Assembly (NCBI RefSeq): GCF_005871205.1
Contig: NZ_SWKM01000011.1
Location: 62,001 to 126,000 of the forward strand
Origin: Marinobacter alexandrii
GTDB taxonomy: Bacteria > Pseudomonadota > Gammaproteobacteria > Pseudomonadales > Oleiphilaceae
Direction of reading: 5' to 3'
Length of the DNA: 64,000 bases
Shown here: positions 1 through 9,108 of the stretch, piece after piece
Position numbering within the stretch: position 1 is the first letter of the stretch
Layout: each line of letters opens with the position of its first letter
Program-made: the position numbers and the translations under genes
The notes under the pieces: generated by a model
What the model was told of the DNA's origin: nothing
Seen by the model: only the letters and a program-made list of their open reading frames with translations
The model's database searches: none

Positions 1-1044
1 AACCTGATTAGGACCCGGGCTGATCTGATCGGCGCCATGGAAGCCGACGGCTACACCGAAGCGGAGGTGGTCGAACTGTTTGACCGTCATACCCGCCACC
101 TGCAGCGCTCGGCCGAGCAAGGTCAGTCCTGGTGTCAGCCGGGTGAACTTGGTTGTTCGTCCAACGGTGACGCCTTCGTGCCGCGCTCGGTGCCCACCTT
201 GTTGTTGCAGGGCAACCGGGACGTGCTGTTTAACCTGACCGACGCCTATTGGAACTGGGCCTACTTCAAGCAGGCTGCGGATGAGGGTGTACCGGTGTCG
301 ATTCTGTCCACCGAGGGCGGACACATGAACCCGCTGGCCAACCAGACCGAGGGCAGTGCCAACTGTGGCGGCCTGATAGGTACTGACCTGATCCTGAGCT
401 GGTTTGATTTCCACCTCAAGGGCGAAGAGTCCAGCGCCTATCAGAGCATTCCATCGGTGTGTATTTCCGTGGCCGACACTCAGAACGCGGATAGCGCTGA
501 ACCGGCCGGCCTGGTGCTCCAAGATTTCCCGGTAGGGTCGCAGCCGGGCGCGACCGGCGGCATTCCGGCTCGGCTTGAAACGAGCGAAGTGAGCCGACCC
601 GCACCCGATTCACCACCCACCTTTGTGTCCGTGCATACGGTGACTGGTGAGAACGAGATTCTGGCCGGCATACCGAGAATCGATGAGGTAACGGTGGCCA
701 ATACCGCGCTGCCCGGCACCGTCACGCCGGTGGCTTACCTTGGGATCGGGATTCAGCGTGGCAGTGAGCTGATTCTGGTGGATGATCAGGTAACATCGCT
801 GCTGGAAGGAACACACACGTCCAACCCCAATATCGGCGAACAGGGCGTGCTGCTGGCCGGCGTTGGTGAGCAGCTTCAGTTCGGGGATGAGGTTGGCCTG
901 CTGGTCTATTCCAGCCATGTCCAATACTCGGCGGTCAGCAATCCGGGGGCAGTCGACGGTAATAACCGGTTTGATCTGACCATCAATGGCCTGGAGTTGC
1001 CTATACTGGATCTGTCCAGCCATCCAACTGCGCGTCTGCAGTAA
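1..1044 (+). CDS. CocE/NonD-type alpha/beta hydrolase, C-terminal part (5' end outside window)
   Basis: The frame is open from the first base of the window and ends in TAA, so only the last 347 or so codons are visible. The visible part has the late half of an alpha/beta hydrolase: a strand ending in QGNRDVLF, a likely position for the catalytic Asp, and then GGHMNP, a likely position for the catalytic His. A beta-rich C-terminal region follows, as in X-Pro dipeptidyl-peptidase/cocaine-esterase-like hydrolases. The nucleophile Ser would lie upstream and cannot be checked. Substrate unknown; peptide or ester hydrolysis is the family role. It is followed by a 123-bp gap and then a monooxygenase on the same strand. 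The family call is from motif order and is moderate. Confidence 0.6.
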   Translation, partial: NLIRTRADLIGAMEADGYTEAEVVELFDRHTRHLQRSAEQGQSWCQPGELGCSSNGDAFVPRSVPTLLLQGNRDVLFNLTDAYWNWAYFKQAADEGVPVSILSTEGGHMNPLANQTEGSANCGGLIGTDLILSWFDFHLKGEESSAYQSIPSVCISVADTQNADSAEPAGLVLQDFPVGSQPGATGGIPARLETSEVSRPAPDSPPTFVSVHTVTGENEILAGIPRIDEVTVANTALPGTVTPVAYLGIGIQRGSELILVDDQVTSLLEGTHTSNPNIGEQGVLLAGVGEQLQFGDEVGLLVYSSHVQYSAVSNPGAVDGNNRFDLTINGLELPILDLSSHPTARLQ

Positions 1045-1167
1045 CGGCGTTCGGTGCCCACAACGGCCCGGTAAGACCAGTCGCGCTCATTCCCCAGGCT
1101 GATTGCGTGGGGTATCTTGGTTCCATACCTGTCATCACAATAACAAGATGGAATCGAGAGACCGGTC

Positions 1168-2694
1168 ATGAGTGCACACCATTTTGATGTTCTGATCGTT
1201 GGCGCCGGGGTATCCGGCATTGGCATGGCCTGTCACATCGGCCAGCAATGCCCGGGCAAATCTTTTGCCATTCTGGAGCGGCGCCAGTCGCTGGGCGGAA
1301 CCTGGGATCTGTTCCGTTATCCGGGTATCCGGTCCGATTCCGACATGTTCACCTTTGGCTACAACTTCCGGCCATGGGTCGGCGGTAAGGTGCTGGCCGA
1401 TGGTGCATCCATTAAGAACTACCTACGCGAGACGGCACAGGCGTTCGATGTTGAACGTCACATTCGCTATGGCCTGGCGGTAAAAACCGCGGACTGGTCA
1501 AGTGTGAACAAGTGCTGGACCCTGACCGTCGACAACGAAGCGACGGGCGAAACTGAAACCTACACCGCCGGCTTCCTGGTCGGCTGCACCGGCTATTACA
1601 ACTATGACCACGGTTACCAGCCGGATTTTCCGGGCGAAAGCGACTTTCAGGGCCAGATAGTGCATCCGCAACAGTGGCCCGAGGAGCTGGACTACGCAGG
1701 CAAGAACATTGTGGTGATCGGTAGTGGCGCCACTGCCATCACCCTGGTGCCGACCCTGGCGGAACAGGCTGCCCACGTCACCATGCTGCAGCGTTCGCCA
1801 AGCTACCTGATGCCGCTGCCGTCCACCGACAAACTCGCCCTTCTCGTGCAACGATTATTACCTGAAAAACTGGCCTACAAGCTGATCCGTGCCCGCAACA
1901 TTGCCATTTCCCGTTTCCTTTACGTGCGCTCCCGCAAGAGCCCCAAGCTGATGCGCCGTCTGTTTCTGCGCATCATCCGGCGCCGGCTCGGAGACAACGC
2001 CGACATGCGTCATTTCACACCGGATTACGCCCCCTGGGATCAGCGCTTGTGTGTGGTCAAGGATGGCGATCTGTTCACCGTCCTGAAAGCGGGCAGGGCG
2101 TCCATGGCCACCGATCACATAGAGCGCTTCACCGCTGATGGTATTCGCCTGAAGTCGGGTAAAACCCTGGCAGCGGATATCATCATTCCGGCGACCGGAC
2201 TGGACATCCAGATGCTCGGCGGCATCCGGCCCCGGGTCGATGGCCAGGATGTGATGTTGAAGGACAAGGTTATCTACAAGAACGTGATGGTGGAGGGGCT
2301 GCCCAATGCCGGTATGATTTTCGGCTACACCAATAGCTCCTGGACCCTGAAAGTGGATATTGCTGCGGAGTACCTGTGCCGGCTCATGAATCTGATGGAC
2401 CAGCGCGGGTATCAAACGGTGGTGGCCCGGGATACCGAGGATAGCCGGAGCGATACCACGGTGCTGGGTTCGCTGGATGCCGGCTACGTCAGACGGGCAG
2501 CGGACCGGTTGCCCCGCCAGGGTACCCATGGGCCCTGGAAAGCATCCCAGAATTACCTCGAAGACGTGAAAATCCTGCGCTTCGACCCGATCGAGGACGG
2601 CTATTTGGAGTTCGACGGCGTCCGCACCCGCGCCAATGCGGGAGGGGGCCGGGGCTTCCTGCGGCCACTGCGCTCCGGCCTGTTCGGATCCTGA
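1168..2694 (+). CDS. Flavin-containing (Baeyer-Villiger type) monooxygenase
   Basis: 508 aa. An N-terminal FAD-binding Rossmann motif GAGVSG lies at residues 12-17 and GGTWDLFRYPG near 43-53. The Baeyer-Villiger fingerprint FxGxxxHxxxWP is met exactly by FQGQIVHPQQWP (160-171), and a second nucleotide-binding motif GSGATA (185-190) serves NADPH. Such enzymes use NADPH and O2 to insert one oxygen into ketones or to oxidise heteroatoms; the true substrate cannot be read from sequence. The length matches type I enzymes. The ATG has only a weak GAGAG upstream. The gene stands alone on the plus strand, with a second, distinct member of the same superfamily at 12438-14015. Confidence 0.88.
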   Translation: MSAHHFDVLIVGAGVSGIGMACHIGQQCPGKSFAILERRQSLGGTWDLFRYPGIRSDSDMFTFGYNFRPWVGGKVLADGASIKNYLRETAQAFDVERHIRYGLAVKTADWSSVNKCWTLTVDNEATGETETYTAGFLVGCTGYYNYDHGYQPDFPGESDFQGQIVHPQQWPEELDYAGKNIVVIGSGATAITLVPTLAEQAAHVTMLQRSPSYLMPLPSTDKLALLVQRLLPEKLAYKLIRARNIAISRFLYVRSRKSPKLMRRLFLRIIRRRLGDNADMRHFTPDYAPWDQRLCVVKDGDLFTVLKAGRASMATDHIERFTADGIRLKSGKTLAADIIIPATGLDIQMLGGIRPRVDGQDVMLKDKVIYKNVMVEGLPNAGMIFGYTNSSWTLKVDIAAEYLCRLMNLMDQRGYQTVVARDTEDSRSDTTVLGSLDAGYVRRAADRLPRQGTHGPWKASQNYLEDVKILRFDPIEDGYLEFDGVRTRANAGGGRGFLRPLRSGLFGS

Positions 2695-2774
2695 TATTAG
2701 CCGATCGCTGATCGCCGTCATCCCGGCTTGTGGTCTAGTATGGGGGCTGCACTCGACTGATAAGGATGCTGGTT

Positions 2775-3230
2775 ATGAACTATTTCAGAACGCTCGCCGT
2801 GGCCCTAGTGATTCTAGGTCTTGCTGGCGTGGCGCAGGCTGCGGATGGACTCATTGTGGCCAAGAGCAACCACAGCGTGGCAGCAACCGCGGATAAACTG
2901 GAGTCGGTGCTGGGCGAAAAGGGTATGACGGTGTTTAACCGCATCGATCATGCAGCCGGAGCTGCATCGGTGGGCGAACAGCTGCGCCCCACCGAACTGG
3001 TGATCTTCGGCAACCCGAAAGTCGGCACCCCGCTGATGCACTGCGGCCAGAGTGTCGCGGCCGATCTGCCCCAGAAAGCGCTGATCTGGGAGGATGAAAA
3101 CGGACAGGTCTGGCTTGGCTACAACGATCCGGCCTACCTGAAGGCCCGTCATGGCCTGGATGGCTGCGATAAGGTACTGACCAAGGTCAACAAGGCGCTG
3201 GCGAATTTCGCCGAGGCGGCAACACGCTGA
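2775..3230 (+). CDS. Exported DUF302-family protein
   Basis: 151 aa from the ATG at 2775, chosen over an in-frame ATG at 2766 because AAGG lies directly against the upstream ATG but nine bases before the downstream one. The N-terminus is a typical signal peptide ending in AQA. The mature part matches the DUF302 fold pattern: a VAATADKLESVL helix, then LVIFGNPKVGTPLM, then the LPQKALIWEDENGQVWLGYNDP region near the end. Members are small, often periplasmic proteins of unknown function. Likely monocistronic. Confidence 0.8.
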   Translation: MNYFRTLAVALVILGLAGVAQAADGLIVAKSNHSVAATADKLESVLGEKGMTVFNRIDHAAGAASVGEQLRPTELVIFGNPKVGTPLMHCGQSVAADLPQKALIWEDENGQVWLGYNDPAYLKARHGLDGCDKVLTKVNKALANFAEAATR

Positions 3231-3342
3231 CCCCCGGGTGCCTCAAGTTCCTGCGGCAAAAACAGTTACCTTAAACACATATTAAAGGGGCAGCCGGTGT
3301 GTCAGGCTGCCTGCCTGTTGTTTTGTTAACGGTAACTGTTGT

Positions 3343-4263
3343 ATGGCTTCTCGCAGAAAGAAAGCAAATCGCCCCCTCTGGCACCCGTCGTTGTGGGGCT
3401 CCTGGTCTCTGGTGTTCGTGCTCTGGTTGCTGTCGTTTCTGCCGATGGCCGCCAAGCAACGCTTTGGCAGGTGGCTGGGGCGGTTATTGGCCGGCAAACT
3501 GAAATCACGGGCCAAGGTGGTCGACGCCAACCTGATAGCCTGCATGCCGGGGCTGAGCAAAGACGCCCGCGCTGAACTCTTGCAAGATACCTTTGTGGCG
3601 TCGGCGCGTGGATTTCTGGAAAGCACCCATGCCTGGTGGCGCGATATGGCACCTTACTGCGCGACGGCGTCGGTATCCGGCACGGAGCATCTGGAGGAAG
3701 CCAAGGCGCGCGGCCAAGGTGTGTTACTGATCGGTGGCCACTACAGTATTTTCGATTTCGCCTTGCCCCTGATCGCCTGTCATCTGGACCAACCCGGCTA
3801 CATGTACCGTCCCAATAACAACCCGGTCATTGACCGGATGATTGAACGAGGTCGCCGCCGCCACTTCAATATCCGGCCGTTCACCAAACGTGAGCTGAGG
3901 CCGATGCTTTCGTACCTGAAAGAGGGTGGTCAGGTCTGGTTCGCCTGTGATCAGGATTTTGGCAAGAAATCCGAGCTGTTTGCGCCGTTTTTCGGGGTCA
4001 ATGCCGGCTGCATCACCTCGCCCAGCTACATTGCCCGGGAGTCTGGCGCGGCGGTTATCTGTGTCAGTCACTTGCGGATGCCGGATGGCCGTTACCGAGT
4101 GGTGTTTTCACCGATCCGGCAAGGCTTTGGCGAGGATCCGCAACAGGATGCCGAAACCTGGAATCGCTTTATCGAAACCACCATTCGCGAGCAGCCAGAC
4201 CAGTACCTGTGGTTGCACAAGCGCTTCAAGACCCGCCCCGAGGGCGCTGTCAGCATCTACTAA
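3343..4263 (+). CDS. LpxL/HtrB-family lipid A acyltransferase
   Basis: 306 aa, close to the usual size of late lipid A acyltransferases. It has an N-terminal hydrophobic anchor (about 20-35), the catalytic HX4D motif in GGHYSIFDF (H133, D138), and the near-terminal WLHKRFKTRPEG signature shared by LpxL, LpxM and LpxP. The expected role is transfer of a secondary acyl chain to Kdo2-lipid IVA at the inner membrane. Which of lpxL, lpxM or lpxP it corresponds to cannot be decided here. The N-terminus is very basic (RRKK), as in inner-membrane acyltransferases. No partner gene is adjacent. Confidence 0.87.
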   Translation: MASRRKKANRPLWHPSLWGSWSLVFVLWLLSFLPMAAKQRFGRWLGRLLAGKLKSRAKVVDANLIACMPGLSKDARAELLQDTFVASARGFLESTHAWWRDMAPYCATASVSGTEHLEEAKARGQGVLLIGGHYSIFDFALPLIACHLDQPGYMYRPNNNPVIDRMIERGRRRHFNIRPFTKRELRPMLSYLKEGGQVWFACDQDFGKKSELFAPFFGVNAGCITSPSYIARESGAAVICVSHLRMPDGRYRVVFSPIRQGFGEDPQQDAETWNRFIETTIREQPDQYLWLHKRFKTRPEGAVSIY

Positions 4264-4555
4264 ATCCGTTGAATCCAGAGGCTACGGGCGTCTGCTCTGG
4301 CGCCGGCCTCTGTTGGAAACACTTATGGCTAATTGCCCGGGGCTCTGTTAATGTGCCCGCATCCTGCCTCTAGGGATTCCGCAATTTCCGGCGTAACGCC
4401 GCCATGCGAACCATCCATACGACCTGTCAGAGGACGTCACCCCGTTAACGGCGCGTGACCGTAGTCGTCTTTTTCTCCATGCATGTTCATGGTACCTGCC
4501 CGCATTCGCCGACAACGGTGTTCGTGGAGGCAGAACAATCAAGAGTTGATCCAAT
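4264..4555 (+). other. 292-bp gap upstream of the RhlE-type helicase
   Basis: No convincing gene. It holds a small GGCG-TAA-CGCC inverted repeat near 4390 and no clear ribosome site directly before the helicase start. A long untranslated leader, as seen for some cold-induced DEAD-box helicase mRNAs, is possible but is inference only. Confidence 0.3.
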
Positions 4556-5878
4556 ATGAGTTTTTCTTCACTCGGTCTGTCCGAGCAGCTGGTCCGTGCC
4601 ACGTCCGATCAGGGTTACGATACTCCTTCCCCTATTCAGGCCCAGGCCATTCCAGCAGTACTGTCCGGTAAGGACGTGATGGCTGCTGCCCAGACCGGCA
4701 CCGGCAAAACGGCCGGCTTTACCCTGCCATTACTGCAGCGGCTGGCAGAAAAGCCCCGCACCGGTAAGGGCCCGCGGGCACTGATCCTGGCCCCGACCCG
4801 GGAGCTGGCGGCGCAGGTGCACGACAGCGTGAACCTCTACAGCAAATACATCCCGACCAAGGCCGCCGTGGTCTTCGGTGGTGTGAAAATCAATCCTCAG
4901 ATGATGAAGCTGCGCAAGGGTCTGGACGTTCTGGTGGCCACCCCTGGTCGCCTGATGGACCTGTACCAGCAGAACGCTGTGCGTTTCGACGAAGTCGAGA
5001 TTCTGGTGCTGGACGAAGCCGACCGCATGCTCGACATGGGCTTCATCCGCGACATCCGAAAGATCCTGGCGCTGCTGCCAGCCAAGCGTCAGAACCTGCT
5101 GTTCTCCGCGACCTTCTCAAACGAGATCCGCACCCTGGCCCAGGGCCTGCTGAACAACCCGGTACAGGTGGAAGTGGCGGCTCGCAACACCACCGCCGAG
5201 AAGGTCAAGCAGTCGGTATACCCGGTTGATCAGAGCCAGAAAACGGCGCTTCTGAGCAAGCTGGTTCGGGACAACAGCTGGGAGCAGGTGTTGGTCTTTA
5301 CCCGCACCAAGCACGGCGCCAACCGCCTGACCCAGAAGCTGGAGCGTGACGGCATCACCGCTGCGGCCATCCATGGCAACAAATCCCAGGGTGCCCGTAC
5401 CCGCGCCTTGAGTGAGTTCAAGCAGGGCGACATCCGGGTATTGGTAGCCACCGATATCGCGGCCCGTGGCCTGGACATCAAACAGTTGCCGCAGGTAGTG
5501 AACTTCGAGCTGCCGAACGTGCCGGAAGACTACGTGCACCGGATCGGCCGGACCGGCCGTGCCGGCGAGAGTGGTCATGCGTTGTCGCTGGTCAGTGCCG
5601 ACGAAGGCAAGTTGCTGGCGGGCATCGAGAAGCTGATCAAGAAGCAGCTACCACGCAAGCAGGTGGATGGCTTCGAGCCGACCAACAACCTGCCGCTGAA
5701 GCCGAAGGCCAAGGCCGACCCGAGCAAGGCTCGTGGCCGCAATGGCAACGGTGGCGGTAATGGCAAGCCGGGCGGCAAGCCGCGCAGTTTCGGCGCGAAG
5801 CCGGGTGGCCGTAGTGGCGGTCGCAGCCAGAATGGCGATGGCGGTCAGCGCAGCCGCGGAGCACGTCAGGACGCCTGA
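4556..5878 (+). CDS. rhlE: DEAD-box ATP-dependent RNA helicase, RhlE type
   Basis: 440 aa with the DEAD-box motifs in order: a Q-motif region ([13 protein letters not shown]), Walker [18 protein letters not shown], the DEAD box ([13 protein letters not shown]), SAT, and [10 protein letters not shown]. After the helicase core comes a basic, Gly/Arg/Asn-rich low-complexity tail from about residue 390 to the end. Such tails give RNA affinity in the RhlE group. Role: ATP-driven remodelling of RNA in ribosome assembly or mRNA decay. Start ATG 4556 has only a poor ribosome site. A strong hairpin lies just after the stop codon. The RhlE assignment rests on core sequence style and tail; other subfamilies (SrmB, DbpA) look less likely. 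Confidence 0.9.
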   Translation: MSFSSLGLSEQLVRATSDQGYDTPSPIQAQAIPAVLSGKDVMAAAQTGTGKTAGFTLPLLQRLAEKPRTGKGPRALILAPTRELAAQVHDSVNLYSKYIPTKAAVVFGGVKINPQMMKLRKGLDVLVATPGRLMDLYQQNAVRFDEVEILVLDEADRMLDMGFIRDIRKILALLPAKRQNLLFSATFSNEIRTLAQGLLNNPVQVEVAARNTTAEKVKQSVYPVDQSQKTALLSKLVRDNSWEQVLVFTRTKHGANRLTQKLERDGITAAAIHGNKSQGARTRALSEFKQGDIRVLVATDIAARGLDIKQLPQVVNFELPNVPEDYVHRIGRTGRAGESGHALSLVSADEGKLLAGIEKLIKKQLPRKQVDGFEPTNNLPLKPKAKADPSKARGRNGNGGGNGKPGGKPRSFGAKPGGRSGGRSQNGDGGQRSRGARQDA

Positions 5879-5883
5879 CAACA

Positions 5884-5912
5884 GGCGGGGCCCTTGGGCC
5901 CCGCCTTCGCTT
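5884..5912 (+). terminator. Rho-independent-type terminator after rhlE
   Basis: A perfect 10-bp GC stem, GGCGGGGCCC / GGGCCCCGCC, with a TT loop begins six bases after the helicase stop and is followed by TTCGCTTTCT. It sits between convergent genes and could serve ompW as well. Confidence 0.75.
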
Positions 5913-5963
5913 TCTGGTCGCCGGCAGCCGACAGACCCTTGAGGTTGCCGACGAGCAGGAAGG

Positions 5964-6710
5964 TTAGAACCGGTAGGAAACACCTACCATGTAAACCCAG
6001 GGGTCAATTTCCACATCAAGTTTCCCGGTGGTAATTCTGCTGCCATCCGCAGCGTAGATCCCGATGTCGGCATCGGTGTCGATATCCAACCACCACACGG
6101 CCGCGTTCAGGCCGACATTGTCCGTTAACATGTAATCCAGACCCACTTCTGCTGCCACGCCAAAACTGTCGTCTAATGTCAGGTCGGTACGATCCACGGT
6201 GCCCGCGGGTGTTCCAAGGGTGGCTTGGGCGACGCCGTCAATGGTGCTCGTTAGCGTCTGAGTGGTCTTCTCCTCGAAGAAATTGGTGTAGTTCACTCCG
6301 GCCCCGATGTAGGGCTGGAATTTGCTGCCGCTTGGCATTGGGAAATACTGGAGGGTTAGGGTAGGTGGCAGGTGCTTGGTTTCACCAAGTTTTCCGGCAC
6401 CATTGAGAATGCCGTCGCCCTTGATGTCATGTTTGAACGGGGTCGCTCCGAGAAGGCCCACAGCAAGGTTGTCGGTGACCATGTAGGTGAATGTCAGTCC
6501 CAGTTGGGTATCGGATTCGACTTTGACCCTGGCGCCAGGAACAACCTCAAGGCCGGTCAAACCGGTTCTAAGACTGCTGCTGGATGAATCCGGATCGACC
6601 GTTGCGGCACCGGCACGGCCGATGAAATCGCCGGCCTCATACGCATTGGCGAGAGGAACAGTTGCCAGCATCGAGGCAGCCAGAACAGAGAACTTAAAAG
6701 GACGGTACAT
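5964..6710 (-). CDS. ompW: OmpW-family outer-membrane protein
   Basis: 248 aa. A signal peptide ends in ANA around residue 23. The rest alternates in beta-strand fashion and ends in the aromatic YRF typical of outer-membrane barrels. OmpW-like landmarks include YEAGDFIGRAGAA at the mature N-terminus, TYMVTDNLAVGLLGATPFKHDI, LQYFPM and FQPYIGAGVNYTNFF. OmpW forms an eight-stranded barrel with a hydrophobic channel, and homologues have been tied to uptake of small hydrophobic compounds. That would suit the degradative gene content here, but it is inference. GGAG lies seven bases before the ATG. Confidence 0.92.
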   Translation of the reverse strand: MYRPFKFSVLAASMLATVPLANAYEAGDFIGRAGAATVDPDSSSSSLRTGLTGLEVVPGARVKVESDTQLGLTFTYMVTDNLAVGLLGATPFKHDIKGDGILNGAGKLGETKHLPPTLTLQYFPMPSGSKFQPYIGAGVNYTNFFEEKTTQTLTSTIDGVAQATLGTPAGTVDRTDLTLDDSFGVAAEVGLDYMLTDNVGLNAAVWWLDIDTDADIGIYAADGSRITTGKLDVEIDPWVYMVGVSYRF

Positions 6711-6865
6711 CTCAATCTCCTTAACCTGAAAAGAATGGGCTCAGGTTAATGATCGAGAGAGTCGGAGAATTGATTTGGCTCAAGTATCACCAGCGAGCCG
6801 GCCCTGGTCAGACAACGCTTTGATGTAACTCAAAAAGCGCTCAGGTATGAGGTTTGTGCTTATGG

Positions 6866-7348
6866 TCAGGCAGAGTTCTTTTGCTTCGGCTTTTTGCTGG
6901 TGGGCAATGACTCATCGGGCACGAACACATCCCGAACCGTCAGTCCCTTTCCGTCAGCGTCCTTTACTTCCACCGGCTGGATGGGCTGCCCGGTGGCGCG
7001 ATCCCGAAGATCCAGCGGAACTTCGTCGGGGGCAGGGTTCCATTTGTCACCCCACTGGCGCAGAGCAATAACGACCGGGAACAGATCTCGTCCCTTCTCC
7101 GTCAGGCGGTACTCAAACCGCGACCCGTGCTCACCCACATCGACTTTGCTCAATACCTGGTTGTCCACCAGCCGGGCCAGGCGATCACAGAGGATGTTCT
7201 TGGCAATGCCAAGCTCTTGTTGGAAATCGACAAAGCGGCGGGTGCCGTACATGGCGTGCAGCACGATTAACAGCGACCACCAGTCACCCACTTCATTGAG
7301 GGCGCGGGCGACGGAGCAATTGGAATCATCAAAACGTTTTCTAGCCAT
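6866..7348 (-). CDS. HxlR-family winged-helix transcriptional regulator
   Basis: 160 aa. The HxlR pattern is clear: a conserved N-terminal Cys in NCSVARAL, then WSLLIVLHAMYGTRRFVDFQQELGIAKNILCDRLARLV (winged helix), then GSRFEYRLTEKGRDL. The C-terminal 50 residues are charged and unlike the rest. The gene is divergent from an old yellow enzyme gene, and the space between them holds two dyads. Family members of this kind often sense electrophiles or quinones through the N-terminal Cys and control a neighbouring reductase; that role is inferred here. Confidence 0.88.
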   Translation of the reverse strand: MARKRFDDSNCSVARALNEVGDWWSLLIVLHAMYGTRRFVDFQQELGIAKNILCDRLARLVDNQVLSKVDVGEHGSRFEYRLTEKGRDLFPVVIALRQWGDKWNPAPDEVPLDLRDRATGQPIQPVEVKDADGKGLTVRDVFVPDESLPTSKKPKQKNSA

Positions 7349-7363
7349 GTCCAGGAGTGTACC

Positions 7364-7419
7364 GAATAGGGTTGCATTTTAAAACCAGATTGAATAGGGT
7401 TGCTTTACGAAACCAAATT
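7364..7419. promoter_or_regulatory. Tandem dyad operators between the HxlR and OYE genes
   Basis: Two head-to-tail 28-bp units (7364-7391 and 7392-7419) both begin GAATAGGGTTGC. Each unit is itself a dyad of the form AATnnGGTT, nine bases, AACCnnATT. The two units fill the space between the HxlR start codon and the OYE leader. They are the likely HxlR binding sites and would allow autoregulation together with control of the reductase. Confidence 0.6.
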
Positions 7420-7486
7420 AATGAGGTCGCGACCGATTTCGTCGCGGCTTCAAACACGTGCGCCCCAGTGCGAGGAGTGTTATCCG

Positions 7487-8599
7487 ATGTCCATGAATCT
7501 TGGCCCTCTGTTTCAGCCGTTTGAGCTTCACAATCTGAAGCTGCGCAACCGTGTGGCCATGGCGCCCATGACCCGTAATTTCTCACCGGGCAATGTCCCG
7601 AACGAGGATGTGGTCAGTTATTACCGTCGTCGTGCGGAAAACGGCGTGGGTCTGCTGATCACTGAAGGCACTACCGTCAATCACGCCGGAGCCAATGGTT
7701 ATCCGAACGTGCCGGCCTTTCACGGCGATGCTGCCCTGTCAGGCTGGAAAGATGTTGTTGATGCGGTGCACGAGGCTGGCGGCGCTATCTTCCCGCAACT
7801 TTGGCACGTGGGTGCCGTGCGCCAGGAAGGCGTCGAGCCGGTTCCGTCCGTGCCGGGTTTCAGTCCGTCCGGTCTGTTTGCCCCGGGCAAGCCCAATGGC
7901 AAGGCCATGACCAAGGACGACATTGACGACGTCATCACCGCCTTTGCCGATGCTGCCCAGGATGCCAAGGCGCTGGGTTTTGACGGAGTTGAGATCCACG
8001 GTGCCCATGGTTACCTGCTGGACCAATTCCTGTGGGAAGGTACCAATCAGCGTGACGACGAATACGGCGGCAGCATGGAAAACCGGCTGCGCTTCGTGGT
8101 CGAGATTGTTGAAGCGGTGCGTCACCGGGTCGGCCCTGAATACCCGATCATGCTGCGTTTCTCCCAGTGGAAGCAGCAGGATTACGAGGCGCGCCTGGTG
8201 AACAGCCCGGAAGAGCTGGATGCCTTCCTGCAGCCGCTGGTTGAAGCCGGTGTGGATATCTTCCACGCCTCCACCCGCCGATTCTGGGAGCCCGAATTCG
8301 AGGGTTCTGACCTGAACCTGGCCGGTTGGACCCAGAAGCTGACTGGCAAGCCGACCATGTCCGTGGGCAGCGTTGGCCTGACCGAAGATTTCATCAGCGG
8401 CACCTTTGCCAGCAAGAAGGAAGCGGTAGAGCAGTCCGGTATCGACGAACTGGTTGAGCGCATGAACAACAACGAGTTCGACCTGATCGCCGTTGGCCGT
8501 GCCCTGCTGCAGGATCCGGAATGGCTGGTGAAAGTGCGGGAAGGCCGGATTGGTGAGGTGGAACCCTTCGCCAAGAAGTCCCTGGCCAAGCTTTACTAA
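7487..8599 (+). CDS. NADH:flavin oxidoreductase, old yellow enzyme family
   Basis: 370 aa from ATG 7487, which follows GAGGAG by nine bases; an upstream in-frame ATG at 7400 lies inside the operator dyads and is rejected. It is a TIM-barrel FMN enzyme. Landmarks are the N-terminal LGPLFQPFELHNLKLRNRVAMAPMTR, the catalytic-face GVEIHGAHGYLLDQFL, EYGGSMENRLRF, and the phosphate-binding GRALLQDPEW near the C-terminus. The reaction is NAD(P)H-dependent reduction of activated C=C bonds, quinones or nitro compounds. It is divergent from an HxlR gene and ends in a strong terminator, so it is probably a single-gene unit induced by electrophiles. Confidence 0.9.
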   Translation: MSMNLGPLFQPFELHNLKLRNRVAMAPMTRNFSPGNVPNEDVVSYYRRRAENGVGLLITEGTTVNHAGANGYPNVPAFHGDAALSGWKDVVDAVHEAGGAIFPQLWHVGAVRQEGVEPVPSVPGFSPSGLFAPGKPNGKAMTKDDIDDVITAFADAAQDAKALGFDGVEIHGAHGYLLDQFLWEGTNQRDDEYGGSMENRLRFVVEIVEAVRHRVGPEYPIMLRFSQWKQQDYEARLVNSPEELDAFLQPLVEAGVDIFHASTRRFWEPEFEGSDLNLAGWTQKLTGKPTMSVGSVGLTEDFISGTFASKKEAVEQSGIDELVERMNNNEFDLIAVGRALLQDPEWLVKVREGRIGEVEPFAKKSLAKLY

Positions 8600-8615
8600 G
8601 CGTTGAGGCCCTGAA

Positions 8616-8640
8616 AGCCCCGGTTGTCCGGGGCTTTTTT
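8616..8640 (+). terminator. Intrinsic terminator after the OYE gene
   Basis: AGCCCCGG, loop TTGT, CCGGGGCT, then a T-run through 8640. The eight-base-pair GC stem and U-tract make a textbook terminator 16 bases after the stop. Confidence 0.92.
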
Positions 8641-8748
8641 GTGTCAGCCTGATAGTAACCTGTCCGATTCGTAATCGCGCTTAGTGATAGATCTTCTATG
8701 ATGGGAGCGTATCACTCATCGTAAATATTGATAAAAGGGGAATCGAGG

Positions 8749-9057
8749 ATGTTCAGTTCAGCAGTATTGAAGATCACTGCCCTGGTGGCGGTGCTGACTC
8801 TGGCCGGTTGTGCCACGGTAGGCCGGGACTTCGCTACCCACAATGTTGAAGACATCACCGTCGGTGAGACCACCCGGTCCGACATCCAGGAATTGTTTGG
8901 CGAGCCCTGGCGTACCGGTGTTGAGGACGGCAAGCGCACCTGGACCTACGGTAAATACCGTTGGTCGGCTTTTGGCGACGCAGAAACTACGGATCTGGTG
9001 GTGCGTTTCAACGCCGATGGCACCGTGTCCTCGTACGTGTTTAACACCACCGAATAA
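8749..9057 (+). CDS. Small lipoprotein, SmpA/OmlA(BamE)-like fold
   Basis: 102 aa from ATG 8749, which is preceded by AAGGGG with eight bases of spacing; an upstream ATG at 8728 is less likely. A lipobox LAGC places the acylated Cys at 21. The mature part has VGETTRSDIQELFGEPWRTGVEDGKRTWTYGKYR, the pattern of the BamE-like domain where a helix pair precedes a GxP turn. It is not the true bamE by context and length; standalone lipoproteins of this fold are common and mostly uncharacterised. Probable outer-membrane lipoprotein, as no Asp follows the lipid Cys. Confidence 0.75.
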   Translation: MFSSAVLKITALVAVLTLAGCATVGRDFATHNVEDITVGETTRSDIQELFGEPWRTGVEDGKRTWTYGKYRWSAFGDAETTDLVVRFNADGTVSSYVFNTTE

Positions 9058-9069
9058 CCCGGTGGTGAT

Positions 9070-9096
9070 CGGGTGCCCGGCCAGCCCAGGCACCCG
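9070..9096. terminator. Possible bidirectional hairpin between lipoprotein gene and pntB
   Basis: CGGGTGCC and GGCACCCG form an 8-bp stem around an 11-base loop in the 51-bp gap between convergent genes. There is no clear T-run on either side, so termination strength is uncertain. Confidence 0.45.
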
Positions 9097-9108
9097 GATA
9101 CCTGCCTG

